This document shows, in pieces, positions 22,426 through 24,680 of a DNA stretch of 24,680 nt. A model generated the notes under the pieces. It ran no database searches. It saw nothing but the letters and a program-made list of their open reading frames with translations, and had not been told where the DNA came from. A program made the translations under genes and the position numbers. Where the stretch lies: the NCBI GenBank assembly GCA_024224995.1, contig JAAENB010000146.1, forward strand, positions 1 through 24,680, given 5' to 3'. Origin of the DNA: a bacterium (lineage in GTDB: Bacteria; Spirochaetota; UBA4802; UBA5550). How positions within the stretch are numbered: position 1 is the first letter of the stretch; each line of letters begins with the position of its first letter.

Positions 22426-23340
22426 TTATATTTTTATAACCACATTTCCTTTTTTGTGACCTTTGTCTACATATCTATGTGCTTCCACCATCTGTTCCAA
22501 TGGATAAGAACTATCAACAACCGGTTTTAAATGTCCCTCCTCAGCAAGTTTCTTGAGCAGCATTAATCCTTCAACATGATGGGTTGGTGTTCCGTCATCA
22601 ACAGTTATGTGTTTTCCATCCGGAGTGAGCACTTTTTTGCATTGCAATTGTACCTTTTTTTTTCCAACAGCATTAAAAACCAAATCATATTTTTCTCCTT
22701 GTTCAGTGAAGTCCTCTTTTGTGTAGTCAAGAACCTTAGCTGCGCCCAGGGATTTAACCATTTCAAGATTCACCGTGCTGCATATACCAGTAACTTCCGC
22801 GCCAAAATACCGGGCAAGCTGCACTGCGGAAGTTCCAACTGCTCCTGAAGCTCCGTAAATAAGAACTTTTTGTCCATTTTGAACATTTGCTTTTTCTATA
22901 AAATGCAAAGCCAAAAGGCCTCCATATGGAATAGCCACAGCTTCTTCAAATGTTAAATTGACAGGTTTTAAGGCAATCACTCCGTTTTCCGGAAGACAAG
23001 TATACTCAGCATAAGCCCCCATGCGCAAATCCGTATACGCGTAAACCTGGTCTCCCTTTTTAAATTTTTTTACGTCTTTACCAAGAGATTCAATTTCACC
23101 TGCCAACACCAGGCCAAGGATAGATCTCCTGGGTTTTGTGAAACCGACAATGAGTCCCATTAGAAATCCTATTGGACTCCATCTGGATAATTTAAATCCC
23201 CGAACAATGCAATCGCTTGCAGTTACTGTTGTTGTGATAATTTTTATTCTTACTTCATTTTTCTTTGGAATGGGCGTCTCTACTTCTTTTAACTGAAGAA
23301 CATCGGGCGATCCGTATTTTGGACATACAATTGCTTTCAA
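22426..23340 (-). CDS. Zinc-independent MDR oxidoreductase (quinone reductase type)
   Basis: A 304-aa medium-chain dehydrogenase/reductase that would transfer hydride from NAD(P)H to a quinone or enone substrate in the cytoplasm. The N-terminal GroES-like half opens with MKAIVCPKYGSPDVLQLKEV. The Rossmann nucleotide-binding motif is IYGASGAVGTSAVQLARYFG at about residues 161-180. The catalytic zinc cysteines of alcohol dehydrogenases are absent. The start is TTG 23340, supported by GGAG eight bases upstream and by the typical family N-terminus. It is ten bases downstream of the DUF4386 gene, so the two are one operon. Such pairs are seen in stress or detoxification contexts. Confidence 0.92.
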   Translation of the reverse strand: MKAIVCPKYGSPDVLQLKEVETPIPKKNEVRIKIITTTVTASDCIVRGFKLSRWSPIGFLMGLIVGFTKPRRSILGLVLAGEIESLGKDVKKFKKGDQVYAYTDLRMGAYAEYTCLPENGVIALKPVNLTFEEAVAIPYGGLLALHFIEKANVQNGQKVLIYGASGAVGTSAVQLARYFGAEVTGICSTVNLEMVKSLGAAKVLDYTKEDFTEQGEKYDLVFNAVGKKKVQLQCKKVLTPDGKHITVDDGTPTHHVEGLMLLKKLAEEGHLKPVVDSSYPLEQMVEAHRYVDKGHKKGNVVIKI

Positions 23341-23350
23341 AACTATTCTC

Positions 23351-24034
23351 CTATTTATTTAAATTTATTCCTTTTATAATAAGCCACGATCCTATAATCA
23401 ATTCAGAAAGAATGCTCGGAACAAAGAAAATAATTTGAATTATCAATATATTTGAATAATCCGGGAAAAGAATGGTCATTAAAGCGTAAAGAAAAATAAG
23501 AACATATGAGAAAATACCAAAGCCGGCAAGAATTTTAGGAATATAATTTGATTTGAAAAATAAATATAAAAATATCATCAAATTTGCCCCATGAAATATC
23601 ATATTAAATGTTCCCAGGTTAAAATGCATGTTAACAAATAACCCGGCAAAACTTTGCACCTGTATTGACTCTAACCCTCCTATAGAGAATTGTTTCTTCA
23701 ACAGCAACAATGCAATATAATGTCCCAGAGTAACAACAGCCAACAAGGCTGCTTCCATCAACTTCAAAAAAACCGCGAACAATGCAATATTTTTATTCAC
23801 GGATTTGAAAATCGAATAAAGAAGCAAAGCAAACACTAATGTAGCAAAACAACTGATCAGTTCAGTAATTATACAAAATCGAAACAGGAATTCATTATTT
23901 ATTATGTTACCGGATGTTACTAAAACATCTTTTGCTATAAAATTTGGGAATAAAATTCCCCCTAAGAAAAAAGATACGGCAAATGTAAATATAAACAGAA
24001 AACCCGCAATTCTTCCGGAATTTTTTAATGACAT
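23351..24034 (-). CDS. DUF4386 family membrane protein
   Basis: A 227-aa integral membrane protein with six or seven hydrophobic helices, opening with SLKNSGRIAGFLFIFTF and a typical DUF4386 order (for example MEAALLAVVTLGHYIALLLL near the middle, AGFGIFSYVLIFLYALM later). Function of the family is unknown. The start ATG 24034 is chosen because AGGAGC lies eight bases upstream; an in-frame start 48 bases earlier adds a poorly fitting Cys-rich stretch. First gene of the operon with the MDR oxidoreductase. Confidence 0.85.
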   Translation of the reverse strand: MSLKNSGRIAGFLFIFTFAVSFFLGGILFPNFIAKDVLVTSGNIINNEFLFRFCIITELISCFATLVFALLLYSIFKSVNKNIALFAVFLKLMEAALLAVVTLGHYIALLLLKKQFSIGGLESIQVQSFAGLFVNMHFNLGTFNMIFHGANLMIFLYLFFKSNYIPKILAGFGIFSYVLIFLYALMTILFPDYSNILIIQIIFFVPSILSELIIGSWLIIKGINLNK

Positions 24035-24155
24035 ATAGAGCTCCTGCAATAAATTTTGCACCAGAATACAGCAGTATACCATTTTTTGTGTTTATGTCAA
24101 ATCAATATTAACCGCCCATACGGTTCGTAGTTTTTTTTAAATCAAAATTTAAAAA

Positions 24156-24184
24156 TTGACGCCACGTAAACTAAAACTTACATA
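24156..24184 (+). promoter_or_regulatory. Promoter of the GG-leader peptide gene
   Basis: TTGACG (24156-24161), 17-base spacer, TACATA (24179-24184), about 48 bases before the ATG, which also has a GGAGAAACT ribosome site. Confidence 0.7.
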
Positions 24185-24232
24185 GACAATTCGTGATTAA
24201 ATATCTATAAAATATCAAGGTTTGGAGAAACT

Positions 24233-24535
24233 ATGAAAAGTATCAAAATTAATGATTTAACAATGGAATCGGGAGAACTAAAGAAACATGAGGCCGCAAT
24301 GACTTATGGCGGTGGGCTTACAGGGGAAGAAGCAAAAGATGCTCTTATTGGTTATGCCTCTGCATCGCTTTCAGCACCGTTGATGGGTGCCACCGGTGCC
24401 GGAATAACTGTGGCCAGTATATTTTTCCCGCCTATGGCGATCGTTGGATTAGGGATGATGGCTCTGGCACCTGTTATGCCTGCTTTAATAACTTATGGCA
24501 CGACTGTGAAACTAATTGAAGATATTAGAGACTAA
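24233..24535 (+). CDS. Bacteriocin-like peptide with double-glycine leader
   Basis: A 100-aa protein with the look of a class II bacteriocin precursor. It has a charged 27-residue leader (MKSIKINDLTMESGELKKHE, then AAMTYGG) ending in Gly-Gly, the cut site of C39-peptidase ABC exporters. A Gly/Ala-rich, strongly hydrophobic mature part follows (SAPLMGATGAGITVASIFFP, then MAIVGLGMMALAPVMPALIT) with two likely membrane-spanning helices. No cysteines are present. No exporter or immunity gene is visible before the window ends; the neighbour upstream on the other strand is a DUF4386 membrane protein. Alternatives are a small holin-like or membrane-stress peptide. The edge repeat begins ten bases after the stop. 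Confidence 0.6.
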   Translation: MKSIKINDLTMESGELKKHEAAMTYGGGLTGEEAKDALIGYASASLSAPLMGATGAGITVASIFFPPMAIVGLGMMALAPVMPALITYGTTVKLIEDIRD

Positions 24536-24544
24536 TATCCCGCA

Positions 24545-24680
24545 CTCTCAAGAAACTCTTTTTGCTTGTGCGCGGGCGTAGAAGCATGGGCTCTTTGGAT
24601 TGCTGCGGAACTCCCTCCGGTCAAACAGTCCTCACAACCCAAAGAGCCCATACTTCTACGCCAGATGCAGCCCGCAGTAC
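24545..24680 (-). repeat. Edge repeat copy 2, inverted, cut by the window end
   Basis: Read on the minus strand from 24680, this matches 28-164: TGCATCTGGC, a 24-bp stem with the same 40-base internal segment, then ACAAGCAAAA and GTTTCTTGAGAG. Three stem pairs and one apical pair are changed on both sides at once, so pairing is kept. The same single T-G wobble is kept. The repeats at both ends of the window face each other. Confidence 0.85.

Overview
The window carries no rRNA, tRNA or housekeeping marker, so the host cannot be named. It reads as an accessory (genomic-island-like) stretch of a Gram-negative-type bacterium: there is one predicted lipoprotein, canonical TTGACA/TATAAT-type promoters, AT-rich genes beside higher-GC ones, an IS21-family insertion sequence, several broken genes and many palindromic dispersed repeats. 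Large CHAT-NTPase-TPR proteins of this kind are typical of bacteria with complex genomes (for example Desulfobacterota, spirochaetes and cyanobacteria), but that is only a weak hint.

Layout. (1) 1-2640: a hairpin repeat at the very edge, a frameshifted membrane/PLD-like gene overlapping a radical SAM gene, remnants, a 65-codon gene and a strong terminator. (2) 2682-5260: a complete IS21-family element (istA, istB) with multiple transposase-binding-type repeats at its ends. (3) 5261-5992: no gene, but two different long palindromic repeats. (4) 5993-14865: a methyltransferase remnant, a full CHAT-NB-ARC-TPR gene, an HNH endonuclease remnant, a collapsed second CHAT copy, and a full divergent third CHAT gene on the opposite strand. 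(5) 15097-17145: a tight three-gene operon of a small precursor-like peptide, a RimK/MvdD-like ATP-grasp ligase and a membrane/coiled-coil protein, a candidate graspetide (RiPP) system. (6) 17146-19768: a second copy and a partial third copy of the structured repeat from region 3, a small HTH repressor with two palindromic operators, a DUF3560 gene and a small hypothetical gene. (7) 19769-22395: a lipoprotein, an orphan hypothetical, a TPR protein and WYL/ATPase-like debris. (8) 22426-24680: a DUF4386 membrane protein plus MDR oxidoreductase operon, a double-glycine-leader bacteriocin-like peptide, and an inverted copy of the repeat found at the left edge.

How the parts may work together (inference). 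The CHAT-STAND proteins look like self-contained conflict or immune switches, with a protease effector, an NTPase switch and a TPR sensor. They sit directly beside the ATP-grasp peptide operon. The most unusual material is non-coding. Two separate repeat families (edges 28-164 / 24545-24680, and 5728-5976 / 17440-17700 with a fragment at 19580-19641) differ between copies mainly by compensated base-pair changes, which is what conserved RNA or single-stranded-DNA structures look like.
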